The notes: generated by a model from the sequence alone, not told the origin. Positions 43,167 through 52,839 are shown, counted from the first letter of the stretch. The stretch is 64,000 bases of DNA from Ramlibacter albus (GCF_014297445.1 NZ_JACORU010000014.1:62001-126000); one strand, 5' to 3'. Translations and numbers: made by a program.

Positions 43167-44072
43167 CTAGCCGCCGAGAAAACTTTCGATGTGCTGCGCC
43201 AGCTGCCGAGGTTGGTCGTGGTGCATCATGTGCCCCGCGTCCTCGATGCGGACTACACGGTGGTCGGAAACGGACTTCAGACGTTCTTCGTACTGCGCGA
43301 GCGTGAAGCGGCCCTGCCACCACTGGCTGAGGCTGTCGTCCGAAGCCACCACGGCCAGCGTCGGCGCGGTGATCGCCTTGTAGAGCTCCAGCACCTCGTC
43401 CTCGCGGCTGAGGTTGGCGTTGACGATCTTGTGCGCAGCGTGGCCGAGGATCCGCCATTTGCCTTCGGCGTCCGGCTTCGCCCAGTGGCGGGCCAGCCAG
43501 CCCGCCTTGTCCTGCGTCAGGCGCTTGTTGGTCTTCATCAGGCGTTGGGCGACGCCGTCCGCCGAGTCGTACGGCTTCAGCTCCATTTCGCCGCGGTGGT
43601 AGGCCTTGAGTTCGTCGATCCACTTCGCGAGCCGCCCCGGCGCCTGCGAGGGCTTCGTCTTCGGCATGCCGAAGCCTTCGAGGTTGACGAGGCGCCGCAC
43701 GCGCGCGGGCTTCACGCCCGAATAGTGCATCGCGACGTTGCCGCCCATGCTGTGGCCCACGAGGTTCACGGGCTGGTCCGGCGAGAAATGGTCGATCAGG
43801 AAATCGAGGTCGGCCAGGTAATCGGGGAACCAGTAGTTGTCCGTGTGGGGGACGTCGGTGGCGCCGTAGCCGCGCCAGTCCGGCGCGATGACGTAGTGGT
43901 CTCGCTCGAACTCGTCCACCACGAACTGGTACGACGCCGCCACGTCCATCCAGCCGTGCACCATCACCAGCGGCACCTTGCCCGGCCCCGGCTCGCCCCA
44001 CGTGAGCACGTGGTAGTTCAGGTTGCGGATCGGGACGAACTGGTTGCGGAAAATCCGGCGGGGTTGGTACAT
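43167..44072 (-). CDS. Alpha/beta hydrolase
   Basis: A ~301-residue hydrolase with the oxyanion region LVMVHGWMD, nucleophile elbow LVGHSMGG, acidic residue in VVASDDSLSQWW and catalytic histidine in IEDAGHMMHHDQP. It is of the haloalkane-dehalogenase/esterase type; the substrate is unknown. ATG 44072 is preferred over one 16 codons upstream because the latter lies almost at the start of the divergent synthetase gene. Confidence 0.88.
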   Translation of the reverse strand: MYQPRRIFRNQFVPIRNLNYHVLTWGEPGPGKVPLVMVHGWMDVAASYQFVVDEFERDHYVIAPDWRGYGATDVPHTDNYWFPDYLADLDFLIDHFSPDQPVNLVGHSMGGNVAMHYSGVKPARVRRLVNLEGFGMPKTKPSQAPGRLAKWIDELKAYHRGEMELKPYDSADGVAQRLMKTNKRLTQDKAGWLARHWAKPDAEGKWRILGHAAHKIVNANLSREDEVLELYKAITAPTLAVVASDDSLSQWWQGRFTLAQYEERLKSVSDHRVVRIEDAGHMMHHDQPRQLAQHIESFLGG

Positions 44073-44118
44073 CGTGGCGGGGCTGGTTACAGTGACGCCG
44101 ATGATACGGAGCGGCGCC

Positions 44119-45852
44119 ATGCAGGACAGTCAAGGCAGGGACAACTACCACGCGATGCACGGGTCTTTCGGCTGGCACGTGCCGCCCGACTTCAACATCG
44201 CGCGCGAGTGCTGCGCGCGCTGGGCGGTGCGGCGCGATGCGGACACGCGCGTGGCGGTCATCGCGCACGGCGTGAAGGGCGAGGGCGCGACCATGACCTA
44301 CGCGCAGCTGCAGCAGCGCGCCAACGCCCTGAGCAACCTGCTGGCCACGCTGGGCGTGCACCGCGGCGACCGCGTCGCCATCGTCATGCCGCAGCGCTTC
44401 GAGACGGCGGTGGCGTACATGGCGGTGTTCCAGCTGGGCGCCGTCGCCATGCCGCTGTCGATGCTGTTCGGCCCCGAGGCGCTGGAGTACCGGCTGCAGG
44501 ACAGCGAGGCGGTGGTGGCGATCTGCGACGAAAGCTCCATCGCCAACGTCGACCAGGTGCGCGCGCAGTGCCCGTTGCTGCGCGAGGTGATCGGCGTGGG
44601 CGCCGCCGCTGCCGATGCGGACATCGACTGGCAGGCCGAGCTGCAGGGCATGTCCACCGAGTTCGTCTACGCGCATACGCATGCCGACGATGCCGCGGTG
44701 CTGATTTATACGAGCGGCACCACCGGGCCACCGAAGGGTGCGTTGATCCCGCACCGCGCGCTGATCGGCAACCTGTCGGGCTTCGTGTGCAGCCAGAACT
44801 GGTTCGGCTTCGACGGCCAGTCGAACAAGAAGACCGACGCGGTCTTCTGGTCGCCGGCCGATTGGGCGTGGACCGGCGGGTTGATGGACGCGCTGCTGCC
44901 GACGCTCTACTTCGGCCGGCCCATCGTCGGCTACAACGGCCGCTTCAACCCCGAGCTGGCCTTCACGCTGATCCAGGAGCACGGGGTGACGCACACCTTC
45001 CTGTTCCCGACGGCGCTGAAGGCGATGATGAAGGTGTTCCCCGAGCCGCGCGAGCACTTCAAGCTGAAGCTGCAGGCGATCATGAGCGCCGGTGAGGCAG
45101 TCGGCGACGCGGTGTTCGCGTACTGCCGCGACCACCTCGGCGTGATCGTCAACGAGATGTTCGGGCAGACGGAGATCAACTACGTGGTCGGCAACTGCGC
45201 GAGGTACTGGCCTGCGCGCGCCGGCAGCATGGGCAGGCCGTACCCGGGCCATCGTGTCGCCGTGATCGATGACGAAGGGCGAGAATGCCCACCTGGCGTA
45301 CCCGGCGACGTGGCCGTGAACCGTTACGACATCCACGGCGACCCCGACCCGATCTTCTTCCTCGGCTACTGGAAGAACGAGAACGCCACGCGCGCCAAGT
45401 ACACCGGCGACTGGTGCCGCACCGGCGACCTCGCCACGCGCGACGAGGACGGCTACCTCTGGTACCAGGGCCGCGCGGACGACGTGTTCAAGGCGGCGGG
45501 CTACCGCATCGGGCCGAGCGAGATCGAGAACTGCCTCGTGAAGCACCCCGCAGTTGTCAACGCCGCCGTCGTGCCCAAGCCGGACCGGGAACGCGGCGCG
45601 CTCGTGAAGGCGTACGTGGTGCTGGCACCGCACGTCGCGCAGGCGCGCGCCATCACCACACGCGGCCAGAACGCGTTCGACAGCGAGCTCATCGCGCAGC
45701 TGCAGGCGCACGTGAAGGACAAGCTGGCGCCCTACGAGTACCCGAAGGAGATCGAGTTCATCGAGCAGCTGCCGATGACGACCACGGGCAAGGTGCAGCG
45801 CCGCGTGCTGCGCCTGCAGGAAGAGGAGCGGGCGCGGTCCGCGGCGAGCTGA
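44119..45852 (+). CDS. Acyl-CoA synthetase (AMP-forming)
   Basis: A 577-residue ANL-family ligase. It shows the P-loop-like LIYTSGTTGPPKGAL, the A5 motif EMFGQTEINYVVG, the A7 motif YWKNENATRAKYTGDWCRTGDLA and the A10 lysine in MTTTGKVQRRVL. It activates a carboxylic acid with ATP and joins it to CoA; similarity is to medium-chain/acetoacetyl-type enzymes. ATG 44119 has a GGAG site; earlier starts at 44101 or 44023 are open but lack one. Its stop overlaps the next start (TGATG). Confidence 0.9.
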   Translation: MQDSQGRDNYHAMHGSFGWHVPPDFNIARECCARWAVRRDADTRVAVIAHGVKGEGATMTYAQLQQRANALSNLLATLGVHRGDRVAIVMPQRFETAVAYMAVFQLGAVAMPLSMLFGPEALEYRLQDSEAVVAICDESSIANVDQVRAQCPLLREVIGVGAAAADADIDWQAELQGMSTEFVYAHTHADDAAVLIYTSGTTGPPKGALIPHRALIGNLSGFVCSQNWFGFDGQSNKKTDAVFWSPADWAWTGGLMDALLPTLYFGRPIVGYNGRFNPELAFTLIQEHGVTHTFLFPTALKAMMKVFPEPREHFKLKLQAIMSAGEAVGDAVFAYCRDHLGVIVNEMFGQTEINYVVGNCARYWPARAGSMGRPYPGHRVAVIDDEGRECPPGVPGDVAVNRYDIHGDPDPIFFLGYWKNENATRAKYTGDWCRTGDLATRDEDGYLWYQGRADDVFKAAGYRIGPSEIENCLVKHPAVVNAAVVPKPDRERGALVKAYVVLAPHVAQARAITTRGQNAFDSELIAQLQAHVKDKLAPYEYPKEIEFIEQLPMTTTGKVQRRVLRLQEEERARSAAS

Positions 45853-46559
45853 TGTGCGCCAACTACGTGCCGGTGTCGCGGCGTGAGAGGCTGCTCACCT
45901 TCTTCGGCGTCGAGCGCGAGCGCGACGACCCGCAGGTCGATGCGTGGCCGGTGGGCATGGCGCCCTTCATCCGGATGGCGGAAGACGGCACCAAGGTCGC
46001 CGAGGACGGCCTCTTCGGCCTGCTGCCGCACTTCGCCACCGAGGTGAGCTACGGCCGCCGCACGTACAACGCGCGCAGCGAAACCGTCGACAAGCTCCCG
46101 AGCTTCAAGGAGGCCTGGAGCAAGGGCTGGCGCTGCATCATCCCGGCCGAGATCATCTACGAGCCGAACTACGAGAGCGGCAAGGCCGAGCGCTGGGCCA
46201 TTTACCAGGAGGGCAACGTGCCCTTCGGCATCGCGGGCGTCTACCGCAAGTGGCGTGACCCGAATGCGCAGTACAAGGAGGTGTTCAGCTTCGCCATGCT
46301 CACCGTCAATGCCGACGGCCACCCGGTGATGCAGCGCTTCCACAAGCCGGAGGACGAGAAGCGCATGGTGGTGGTGCTGCACCCGAACGACTACGCCGAG
46401 TGGCTGTCTTGCCCGGTCGACGAAGCGAAGCGCTTCTTCAAGCGCTGGGAAGGCCCGATGCTGTGCGAGCCGCTGCCCCTGCCGCCGCGCGCGCCGAAGG
46501 CCAGCAGCGTGCGCACGGTGCGGCCGCCCAGGCCGCCGGAGAACCCGCAGCTGTTCTGA
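45852..46559 (+). CDS. SOS response-associated peptidase (SRAP/HMCES family)
   Basis: A 235-residue SRAP protein. The N-terminal MCANY places the catalytic Cys2 right after the initiator methionine, which must be removed; Asn in RTYNARSETV and the glutamate in IIPAEIIYEP are in the expected places, with the histidine in VMQRFHKPED. These proteins crosslink covalently to abasic sites in single-stranded DNA. The exact start at 45852 is therefore certain. It overlaps the acyl-CoA synthetase stop by one base. Confidence 0.9.
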   Translation: MCANYVPVSRRERLLTFFGVERERDDPQVDAWPVGMAPFIRMAEDGTKVAEDGLFGLLPHFATEVSYGRRTYNARSETVDKLPSFKEAWSKGWRCIIPAEIIYEPNYESGKAERWAIYQEGNVPFGIAGVYRKWRDPNAQYKEVFSFAMLTVNADGHPVMQRFHKPEDEKRMVVVLHPNDYAEWLSCPVDEAKRFFKRWEGPMLCEPLPLPPRAPKASSVRTVRPPRPPENPQLF

Positions 46560-46636
46560 CCGCCCGCCGAACGAGCTTGTGCGGGCCGGGCGATGTGACT
46601 ACGCTAGATCGCAGGCCCACTGAAGAGGAGGCGGCC

Positions 46637-47407
46637 GTGACCACTTTCGCTCGAACCCTCGTGGCGATGGCAGTGCCATTCGCGTTTGGATCCGTCGCAG
46701 CGCAAGACCTGCCCGCCGTCGGCAGCAAGGTCCAGGGGAAGGTGGCGGTCGGCCGCAACACGCTGGTGTTCCCGCCGGGCACCTGGGACGTCGTGTGGAC
46801 GGGGGATGCCACGACGGGCATCACCGGCGACGGCGCACGCTCCAAGGTGGCGCGGCTGATGGCCGTGCAACGCGACGACGCCGGGCAGTGGCGCGCCATG
46901 CTGTACCACGCCTCCACGCTCGTCACCACCGCCGGCATCGGGAACTGGAACACGACGGCGTGCGAACGCAGGAACCCGCTGCACATGGACTTCTCCGGCA
47001 ACTTCAAGTTTCCGGAATGCACGTTCGTCGACTTCCTCATCACGCCGAGGAACAGGCCGCCCGAGACCGACCCCGTCTACCGCGCGCTGTGGGACTGGTC
47101 GCAGCAGAACAAGGTGAAGCTGCCGGTGTCTTACCTGCGCGTCTGGTATGCGAGGTACCAGGGCGGCGACTATGTCCAGACGCAGGTGAGCGTCAACCCG
47201 GAAGCGATGGGGATGCCGCCGGCCGTCGTGACCGACCGCGAGACCAGCGAGTGGAACGCGGCCGTGCTCAAGGGCGACCCGCGCCGCCTGGCTTATGTCG
47301 AGGAGCTCAAGAAATGGAGCGCGGAGCTGGCGGCCAATGCGCGCACGACCGTGGGCGGCGGCAGCCCGAAATCGGATAGCCTGCCGCCGCTGCCGCAGGC
47401 CAAGTAG
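46637..47407 (+). CDS. Secreted hypothetical protein
   Basis: A 256-residue protein starting at GTG 46637 behind a GAGGAG site. The signal peptide ends near SVAAQDLP. The mature part is beta-rich with two cysteines (TACERRNP and PECTFVDF) that could form a disulfide. I recognise no domain. It is convergent with the next gene, with one base between stop codons. Confidence 0.75.
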   Translation: MTTFARTLVAMAVPFAFGSVAAQDLPAVGSKVQGKVAVGRNTLVFPPGTWDVVWTGDATTGITGDGARSKVARLMAVQRDDAGQWRAMLYHASTLVTTAGIGNWNTTACERRNPLHMDFSGNFKFPECTFVDFLITPRNRPPETDPVYRALWDWSQQNKVKLPVSYLRVWYARYQGGDYVQTQVSVNPEAMGMPPAVVTDRETSEWNAAVLKGDPRRLAYVEELKKWSAELAANARTTVGGGSPKSDSLPPLPQAK

Positions 47408-47408
47408 C

Positions 47409-47768
47409 TCAGCCGGCGGTGCAGGCGCCGCCGCTGGCGCGCTTGAACGCGTTGCCGCGCGCCAGCGCGAGCGGCCCGTCGCCGCCCATGATCTTCAGCT
47501 CGCCGCCGGTGGCCTCGAGCACGAGCGAGCCGTACTTGGTGGCCTGGGTGCGCAGCGTGTTGCCCGAGATGCTGCCTTCGAGCGTGCGAACGCGGTCGCG
47601 GCGCATCAGCGTGCCCTCGACCTGCTGGGCGCCCAGCTGCTTGAGCTTGAGGCTGAAGTCGTTGAGCAGGCCCTGGCCGCACCAGAGCCCGTCGAACGTG
47701 CCGCCCGCGAAGGTGGCGGGCGCGGCGGCGACGAGCGCGGAAAGGATGAGGTTGCGGGGCAGGCGCAT
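47409..47768 (-). CDS. Small secreted hypothetical protein
   Basis: A 119-residue protein with a signal peptide (ends APATFAGGTF). The mature part has two cysteines (LWCGQG and ACTAG) and reads as beta strands around GTLMRRDRVRTLEGSISGN, similar to small exported proteins that report on mutant phenotypes only as hypothetical. No function can be proposed. Confidence 0.7.
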   Translation of the reverse strand: MRLPRNLILSALVAAAPATFAGGTFDGLWCGQGLLNDFSLKLKQLGAQQVEGTLMRRDRVRTLEGSISGNTLRTQATKYGSLVLEATGGELKIMGGDGPLALARGNAFKRASGGACTAG

Positions 47769-47911
47769 GGGCGGAAAAGTAGCACGCTGATGTAAAGAAC
47801 TGCGTAGGAGCGCTGCCCGGCCGCATTGGTTCCCGGCCTTTGAGCCAACACAAAAGCCTTACTCGCGGCGCGGTGCTAAGCTGGCCGCTTCACCTGGAGA
47901 CACCAAGCACC

Positions 47912-49063
47912 ATGCCCGGACTGCTGCCCAACGTCGACCCCGACGGCCTGCTCGAATTCTCCGTGGTCTACACGGACCGCGCCCTCAACCACATGTCGCG
48001 CGCGTTCGGCGGCGTCATGCGCGACATCTCCGGCATCCTCAAGGAGGTGTACAACGGCCACAGCACCGCGCTCGTGCCCGGCAGCGGCACCTTCGGCATG
48101 GAGTCGGTCGCGCGGCAGTTCGCGACGGGCAAGGACGTGCTGGTCATCCGCAACGGCTGGTTCAGCTTCCGCTGGTCGCAGATCTTCGAGATGGGGAACA
48201 TCCCCGCGTCGGCGACGATCCTGAAGGCGCGCAAGCAGGGCACCGGCCCGACGGCGCCGTGGGCACCCGTACCCGTTGCCGAAGTGGTCGCAGCGATCCG
48301 CGAGAAGAAGCCCGCCGTGGTCTTCGCGCCGCACGTCGAGACGGCCAGCGGCATGATCCTGCCCGACGACTACATGCGCGCCGTTGGCGAAGCGGTGCAC
48401 GAGGTGGGCGGCCTCTTCGTGCTGGATTGCATCGCATCGGGCGCGATGTGGGTCGACATGAAGGCCTGCAACATCGACGTGCTGATCTCCGCACCGCAAA
48501 AGGGCTGGAGCAGCTCGCCTTGCTGCGCCATGGTGGTGATGAGCGAGCGCGCCCGCTTGGGCCTCGACGGCACCACCAGCAACAGCTTCGCGATGGACTT
48601 GAAGAAGTGGCTCCAGATCATGGAGACCTACGAGTCCGGTGCGCACATGTACCACGCCACCATGCCCACGGATGCGCTCACGCGCCTGCGTGCGGTGATG
48701 GTCGAGACGCGCGACTACGGTTTCGCGAAGGTGAAGGCGGAGCAGGAGGAGCTGGGCCGCAAGGTGCGCGCGCTGTTCGAGAGCCGCGGTTTCGCGAGCG
48801 TGGCCGCCGACGGCTTCAAGGCGCCGGGCGTGGTGGTGAGCTACACGAGCGACCCGGACATCCAGAGCGGCAAGAAATTCCTCGGCGAGGGCTTGCAGAC
48901 CGCCGCGGGCGTGCCGCTGCAGTGCGACGAAGGCGCGGACTTCAAGACGTTCCGCATCGGTCTGTTCGGGCTGGAGAAGTGGCACCACGTCGACCGCACG
49001 GTCGGGCACCTGACTGCGGCGCTGGACCGGCTGGGCATTACGGCGCCCGCCAAGGCTGCGTGA
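47912..49063 (+). CDS. Class V aminotransferase (alanine/serine-glyoxylate type)
   Basis: A 383-residue PLP enzyme. The PLP lysine is in VLISAPQKGWSSSPC, the PLP-ring aspartate is in LFVLDCIASGAMWVD, and the phosphate-binding GSGTFGMES lies near residue 59. The family moves an amino group to glyoxylate or pyruvate. The frame is open from 47840, but ATG 47912 starts just before the conserved N-terminal strand and has GGAG upstream. No pathway neighbours identify the substrate. Confidence 0.87.
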   Translation: MPGLLPNVDPDGLLEFSVVYTDRALNHMSRAFGGVMRDISGILKEVYNGHSTALVPGSGTFGMESVARQFATGKDVLVIRNGWFSFRWSQIFEMGNIPASATILKARKQGTGPTAPWAPVPVAEVVAAIREKKPAVVFAPHVETASGMILPDDYMRAVGEAVHEVGGLFVLDCIASGAMWVDMKACNIDVLISAPQKGWSSSPCCAMVVMSERARLGLDGTTSNSFAMDLKKWLQIMETYESGAHMYHATMPTDALTRLRAVMVETRDYGFAKVKAEQEELGRKVRALFESRGFASVAADGFKAPGVVVSYTSDPDIQSGKKFLGEGLQTAAGVPLQCDEGADFKTFRIGLFGLEKWHHVDRTVGHLTAALDRLGITAPAKAA

Positions 49064-49073
49064 GCCAGAGGCT

Positions 49074-49107
49074 GTCATTGCGGGCTTGACCCGCAATCCA
49101 TCCCGGC
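49074..49107. repeat. Palindromic repeat unit, single copy of the 40.8-kb element
   Basis: GTC, then the hairpin ATTGCGGG-5-CCCGCAAT, then CCAT and CCCGGC. The first 27 bases match the second unit of the repeat at 40832-40912 in reverse orientation. It fills the gap between the aminotransferase and ankyrin genes, and its last bases abut the ankyrin ATG. Confidence 0.8.
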
Positions 49108-49659
49108 ATGCGACGCCGCTCGTTACTGCTCGTGCCCTTCGCCGGCACCGCCATGGCCGACGAATCCCTCAACCGCGCAGCGCTCGCCGCGACCAAGGCC
49201 CGCAACACGCCGCTGGCCCTGTCGCTCATCGCGCGTGGCGCCGACGTCAACTGGCAGGACGAGATCCGCGACAGCGTCTTCCTCTACGCCGGCGCGGAGG
49301 GCCTCACCGAGATCGCGCAGGCGGCCATCGCCGCCGGTGCCGACCTCAAAAGCACCAACCGCTACGGTGGCACGGCGCTCATCCCCGCCTGCCACCACGG
49401 GCACGTGGACACCGTGCGCCTGCTGCTCACCACGAAGATCGACGTGGACCACGTCAACAACCTCGGCTGGACGGCGCTGCTCGAGGCCGTGATCCTGGGC
49501 GACGGCAGCCCGCGCTACGTCGAGATCGTGCAGATGCTCGTGACGCGAGGCGCGAACGTGAACCTGCCCGACCGGCAAGGCGTGACGCCACTGCAGCACG
49601 CCGTGCAACGCAACCAGCAGCGCGTCGCGCAGGTGCTGCGCACCGCCGGCGCTCGCTGA
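49108..49659 (+). CDS. Ankyrin repeat protein
   Basis: A 183-residue protein with four to five ankyrin repeats from about residue 25 to the end (units such as GGTALIPACHHGHVDTVRLLL and GVTPLQHAVQRNQQRVAQVL). The first ~17 residues look like a short signal peptide (LLLVPFAGTAMA). The ATG directly follows a palindromic repeat and has no visible ribosome-binding site, so the original start may have been replaced by the insertion. Ankyrin arrays bind proteins; the partner is unknown. Confidence 0.8.
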   Translation: MRRRSLLLVPFAGTAMADESLNRAALAATKARNTPLALSLIARGADVNWQDEIRDSVFLYAGAEGLTEIAQAAIAAGADLKSTNRYGGTALIPACHHGHVDTVRLLLTTKIDVDHVNNLGWTALLEAVILGDGSPRYVEIVQMLVTRGANVNLPDRQGVTPLQHAVQRNQQRVAQVLRTAGAR

Positions 49660-49663
49660 CCAC

Positions 49664-51097
49664 TCAGGCGCCGCGTTCCGGCGGCCGCCGCCGCAGGAAA
49701 TCACCCCGCACCGCTTCGTAACCTGCCGCCACGCGCAGCAGGAACGCATCCGCGCTGTGCTTCGCAACCAGCTGCAGCCCCATCGGCCAGCCGCGCTGGG
49801 CATGGAAGCCGGCCGGCACGCTGATCGCCGGCAGGCCCGCGAACGTCGCGTAGATCGTCGCCTCCATCCAGCGATGGTAGGTGTCCATCTTGCGCCCGGC
49901 GATCTCCTTCGGCCAGCGCTCGTTCACGTCGAACGGCCACACCTGCGCGGAAGGCAGCGCCAGCACGTCCCACTTCTCGAACACCGTGAGCAGGTGCTGG
50001 TAGAAGCGCGTGCGCACCTGGCTCGCGTGCATGAAGTCGAGGAAGGAGAGGCTCTTCGATTGGTCGTACTCCCACAGCGCTTCGGGCTTGATCTTCTCCC
50101 GCGCGCCGGGGCGCGAGAGCAGTGGCTCCACGCGCGGGCCGGTGAGGGCTCGGCGCCAGCTGAGCCACGCGTGCCACAGCGGTTCGGGGTCGAAGCCGAG
50201 CTCGATGTCCTCGACGACGGCGCCTGCGTCCTGCATGTGCCGCAACGCGTCGCGGCAGGCGTCGAGCACGCCGTCTTCCATGGGCAGGTAGCCGCGCAGG
50301 TCGCCGAGCCAGCCGATCTTCACGCCTTGCAGGCTGGTTTCGCCCGTCACGTGCAGCGTGGACTGCAGTGACAGCGGCACTCGCTCGTCGAAACCCGACT
50401 GCGTGGCGAGCATGCGCCCGAGGTCTTCCACGGTGCGCGCCATCGGGCCTTCCGTGGAGAGTTGGTCCACCCACACGTCGGGGTTGGGGCCATTCGGCAC
50501 ACGGCCTTGCGTGGGCCGCATGCCGAACACGTGGTTCCAGCCCGCGGGGTTGCGCAGCGAGCCCATGAAGTCCGAGCCGTCCGCGATGGGCAGCATGCGC
50601 TGCGCGAGGCACACGGCGGCGCCGCCGCTGCTGCCGCCCGCGGTCACATGGGTATCCCACGCGTTGCGCGTCGCGCCGAAGAGCGTGTTGAACGTGTGCG
50701 AACCGAGGCCGAACTCCGGGATGTTGGTTTTACCGATCACGATGCAGCCCGCGGATCGCAGCCGGGCCACCATCACGTTGTCTCGGTCGGCGATGTTGTG
50801 GGCCAGCAGCTCGCACCCGCGCGTCGTGGGGAAGCCCTTGGCGTCCGCCGCGTCCTTGATCGCGATCGGGATGCCGTGCAGCCACCCGCGCGAGCGCCCC
50901 TGCGCGAGCTCGGTGTCGAACACGTCGGCCTGCGCGAGCAACGCTTCGTCCGGCGCGAGGTTCACGATCGCGTTGAACACCGGGTTGAGCCGGTGGATGC
51001 GGTCGAGGTAGGCGCGCATCACTTCGCGACACGAGACGTCGCGGGCGTGGATGCGCTGGGACAGCTGGGAAGCGTCGAGGTCGGTGACGGCGGTCAT
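49664..51097 (-). CDS. Amidase signature family hydrolase
   Basis: A 477-residue amidase: catalytic lysine in AIKDAADAKG, Ser-cisSer region TAGGSSGGAAVCLAQ. It shares the fold but little detail with the amidase at 5-6.4 kb. The frame is open further upstream; ATG 51097 is taken because conserved sequence begins there. It is the last of three same-strand genes (with the RraA-like and dehydrogenase genes), suggesting one degradative group. Substrate unknown. Confidence 0.88.
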   Translation of the reverse strand: MTAVTDLDASQLSQRIHARDVSCREVMRAYLDRIHRLNPVFNAIVNLAPDEALLAQADVFDTELAQGRSRGWLHGIPIAIKDAADAKGFPTTRGCELLAHNIADRDNVMVARLRSAGCIVIGKTNIPEFGLGSHTFNTLFGATRNAWDTHVTAGGSSGGAAVCLAQRMLPIADGSDFMGSLRNPAGWNHVFGMRPTQGRVPNGPNPDVWVDQLSTEGPMARTVEDLGRMLATQSGFDERVPLSLQSTLHVTGETSLQGVKIGWLGDLRGYLPMEDGVLDACRDALRHMQDAGAVVEDIELGFDPEPLWHAWLSWRRALTGPRVEPLLSRPGAREKIKPEALWEYDQSKSLSFLDFMHASQVRTRFYQHLLTVFEKWDVLALPSAQVWPFDVNERWPKEIAGRKMDTYHRWMEATIYATFAGLPAISVPAGFHAQRGWPMGLQLVAKHSADAFLLRVAAGYEAVRGDFLRRRPPERGA

Positions 51098-51129
51098 GCC
51101 GCCATCATGCCCTCGCGCCGCAGCGCTGG

Positions 51130-51807
51130 CTATCGGGCGGCCGGGTCGCAGCCCAGCTGCTTCAGGCGCTCGTCCACCCACGAGGTGTCGTGCGTGCCGG
51201 CGGCGATGTTCTTCAAGGTCTGCTGTTCGGCCGCCAGCTTCTTCTGCGAGGCGGCGAGGACGGTCTCGCACTCGGCGAACGGGACGCAGAGGAAACCGTC
51301 CGCGTCGCCAATGATGAGGTCGCCGGGCTCGATGACCATGCCGTCGATGGCGATCGGCACGTTGATCTCGCCGGGGCCGTCCTTGTACGGGCCGCGGTGC
51401 GTGACACCCGCTGCGTACACCGGGAAGCTCGCGGCGCGGATGATGTCGACGTCGCGGATCGCGCCGTTGATGACGAGCCCGCCCAGCTTGCGCGACATCG
51501 CGTAAGTGGACATCAGCTCGCCGATCAGCGCCGTCGTGAGGTCGCCGCCGCCGTCCACCACGACCACGTCGCCCGGCTCGGCGACGTCGAGCGCCTTGTG
51601 GATCATCAGGTTGTCGCCGGGGCGCGTCTTCACCGTGATCGCCGCGCCGCCCATGCGGCTGCCGTCGTGCATCGGCCGCAGGCGCGGGCCGCCCGCGGTC
51701 ATGCGCCACATGCAATCGCTGACGTTGGCGACGGGGATCTCGGCGAACGCGGCCACGAACTTGTCGCTGACCTTGCGCTGGCGCTTCCTGACCTGGAAAC
51801 CGATCAT
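51130..51807 (-). CDS. RraA-like / HMG-type aldolase family protein
   Basis: A 225-residue protein with the RraA/4-hydroxy-4-methyl-2-oxoglutarate aldolase core: VSDCM near the start, the motif VVVVDGGGDLTTALIGEL and the metal/substrate loop LGGLVINGAIRDVDII. Family members are either aldolases cleaving oxo acids or inhibitors of RNase E. Standing between a hydroxyacid dehydrogenase and an amidase, an aldolase or decarboxylase role is more likely. ATG 51807 is chosen where the conserved region starts. Confidence 0.83.
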   Translation of the reverse strand: MIGFQVRKRQRKVSDKFVAAFAEIPVANVSDCMWRMTAGGPRLRPMHDGSRMGGAAITVKTRPGDNLMIHKALDVAEPGDVVVVDGGGDLTTALIGELMSTYAMSRKLGGLVINGAIRDVDIIRAASFPVYAAGVTHRGPYKDGPGEINVPIAIDGMVIEPGDLIIGDADGFLCVPFAECETVLAASQKKLAAEQQTLKNIAAGTHDTSWVDERLKQLGCDPAAR

Positions 51808-51860
51808 GATTTTTTCAACTGCGTTGGATGGAAAGAACCTGGAGCATAGCCCCTGGAGCT

Positions 51861-52736
51861 TCACCGCCGCCGGGCGATCGCGATCCAGTCGGCGTCCTCG
51901 CCGCCGTTGCGGCAAAGGTCGTCGAGCAGCTTTTCCACGACGGGCGTGGCGTTGAGCACCGTGCCGGTCGCCTTCGCCGCTTCGAGCGCGATGCGCAGGT
52001 CCTTGCGCATCAGGCTTGCGCGGAAGCCCGGCTTGAAGTCGCCGTCGATGATGCGTTGCGCTTGCCTCTCCAGCGCCACGCTGCGGCCGCTGCCGGTGAG
52101 CAGCACGTCACGCATCAACGCGGGGTCGATGCCTTGTGCACGCGCGAGCGCGATCGCGTCCACAACGCCGAGCAGGCACGCGGACACGGCCACCTGGTTG
52201 CAGGCCTTCACGGTCTGGCCCGCGCCCAGCTCGCCCACGTGCGTGATCGTCTTGCAGAACGCGCCCATCACTTCGCGGCACGCGTCCACGACGTCCTTCG
52301 GGCCGCCGACCATGCAGCCGAGCGTGCCGTCGCGCGCGCCCTGCTGGCCGCCGCTGACAGGCGCGTCGAGCAGCGTGATGCCCTTGGCCGCCAGCCGCTC
52401 GCCGAATCGGCGCGCGTCCGTGGCGGCGATGGTGCTGGTGTCCACCACCACGCCGCCGCTCGCGAGCGTGCCGGTGAGGCCTTGCGCGCCGAACAGCACC
52501 TCCTCGACCGCGGGCGCGTCGGAGACACACAGGAAGACGAGGTCGCAATCGCCGCCTAGCGCGGCCGGCGAACCGGCGACCTGCGCCCCTGCATCCGCGA
52601 AGGGCTTCGCGACATCCGCACGCCGCGCGTACACGCGCAGCGCGTGCCCTTTGCGCAGCAGGCAATGCGCCATGCCCGCACCCATGGAGCCCAGCCCGAT
52701 GAAACCGATGCGCTTCGTTTGGTTCATGGCGGGCAT
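51861..52736 (-). CDS. 3-hydroxyisobutyrate dehydrogenase-like NAD(P)-dependent oxidoreductase
   Basis: A 291-residue beta-hydroxyacid dehydrogenase. The Rossmann motif IGFIGLGSMGAGMA, the substrate-binding DAPVSGGQQGARDGTL and the catalytic lysine in GQTVKACNQ are all present. It oxidises a 3-hydroxy acid to the semialdehyde, or reduces tartronate semialdehyde. ATG 52736 has AAGGA seven bases before it; a second ATG three codons in is possible. Confidence 0.9.
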   Translation of the reverse strand: MPAMNQTKRIGFIGLGSMGAGMAHCLLRKGHALRVYARRADVAKPFADAGAQVAGSPAALGGDCDLVFLCVSDAPAVEEVLFGAQGLTGTLASGGVVVDTSTIAATDARRFGERLAAKGITLLDAPVSGGQQGARDGTLGCMVGGPKDVVDACREVMGAFCKTITHVGELGAGQTVKACNQVAVSACLLGVVDAIALARAQGIDPALMRDVLLTGSGRSVALERQAQRIIDGDFKPGFRASLMRKDLRIALEAAKATGTVLNATPVVEKLLDDLCRNGGEDADWIAIARRR

Positions 52737-52839
52737 TGTCCGATCCTTTGTGGCGAGGCCGGGTTTTCCCTGATCCGCTGCATGTCGAAACCGCCCGGTG
52801 CCGTCCGTCGTGGAAATGCACAACCCAAGGAGAACCCAC

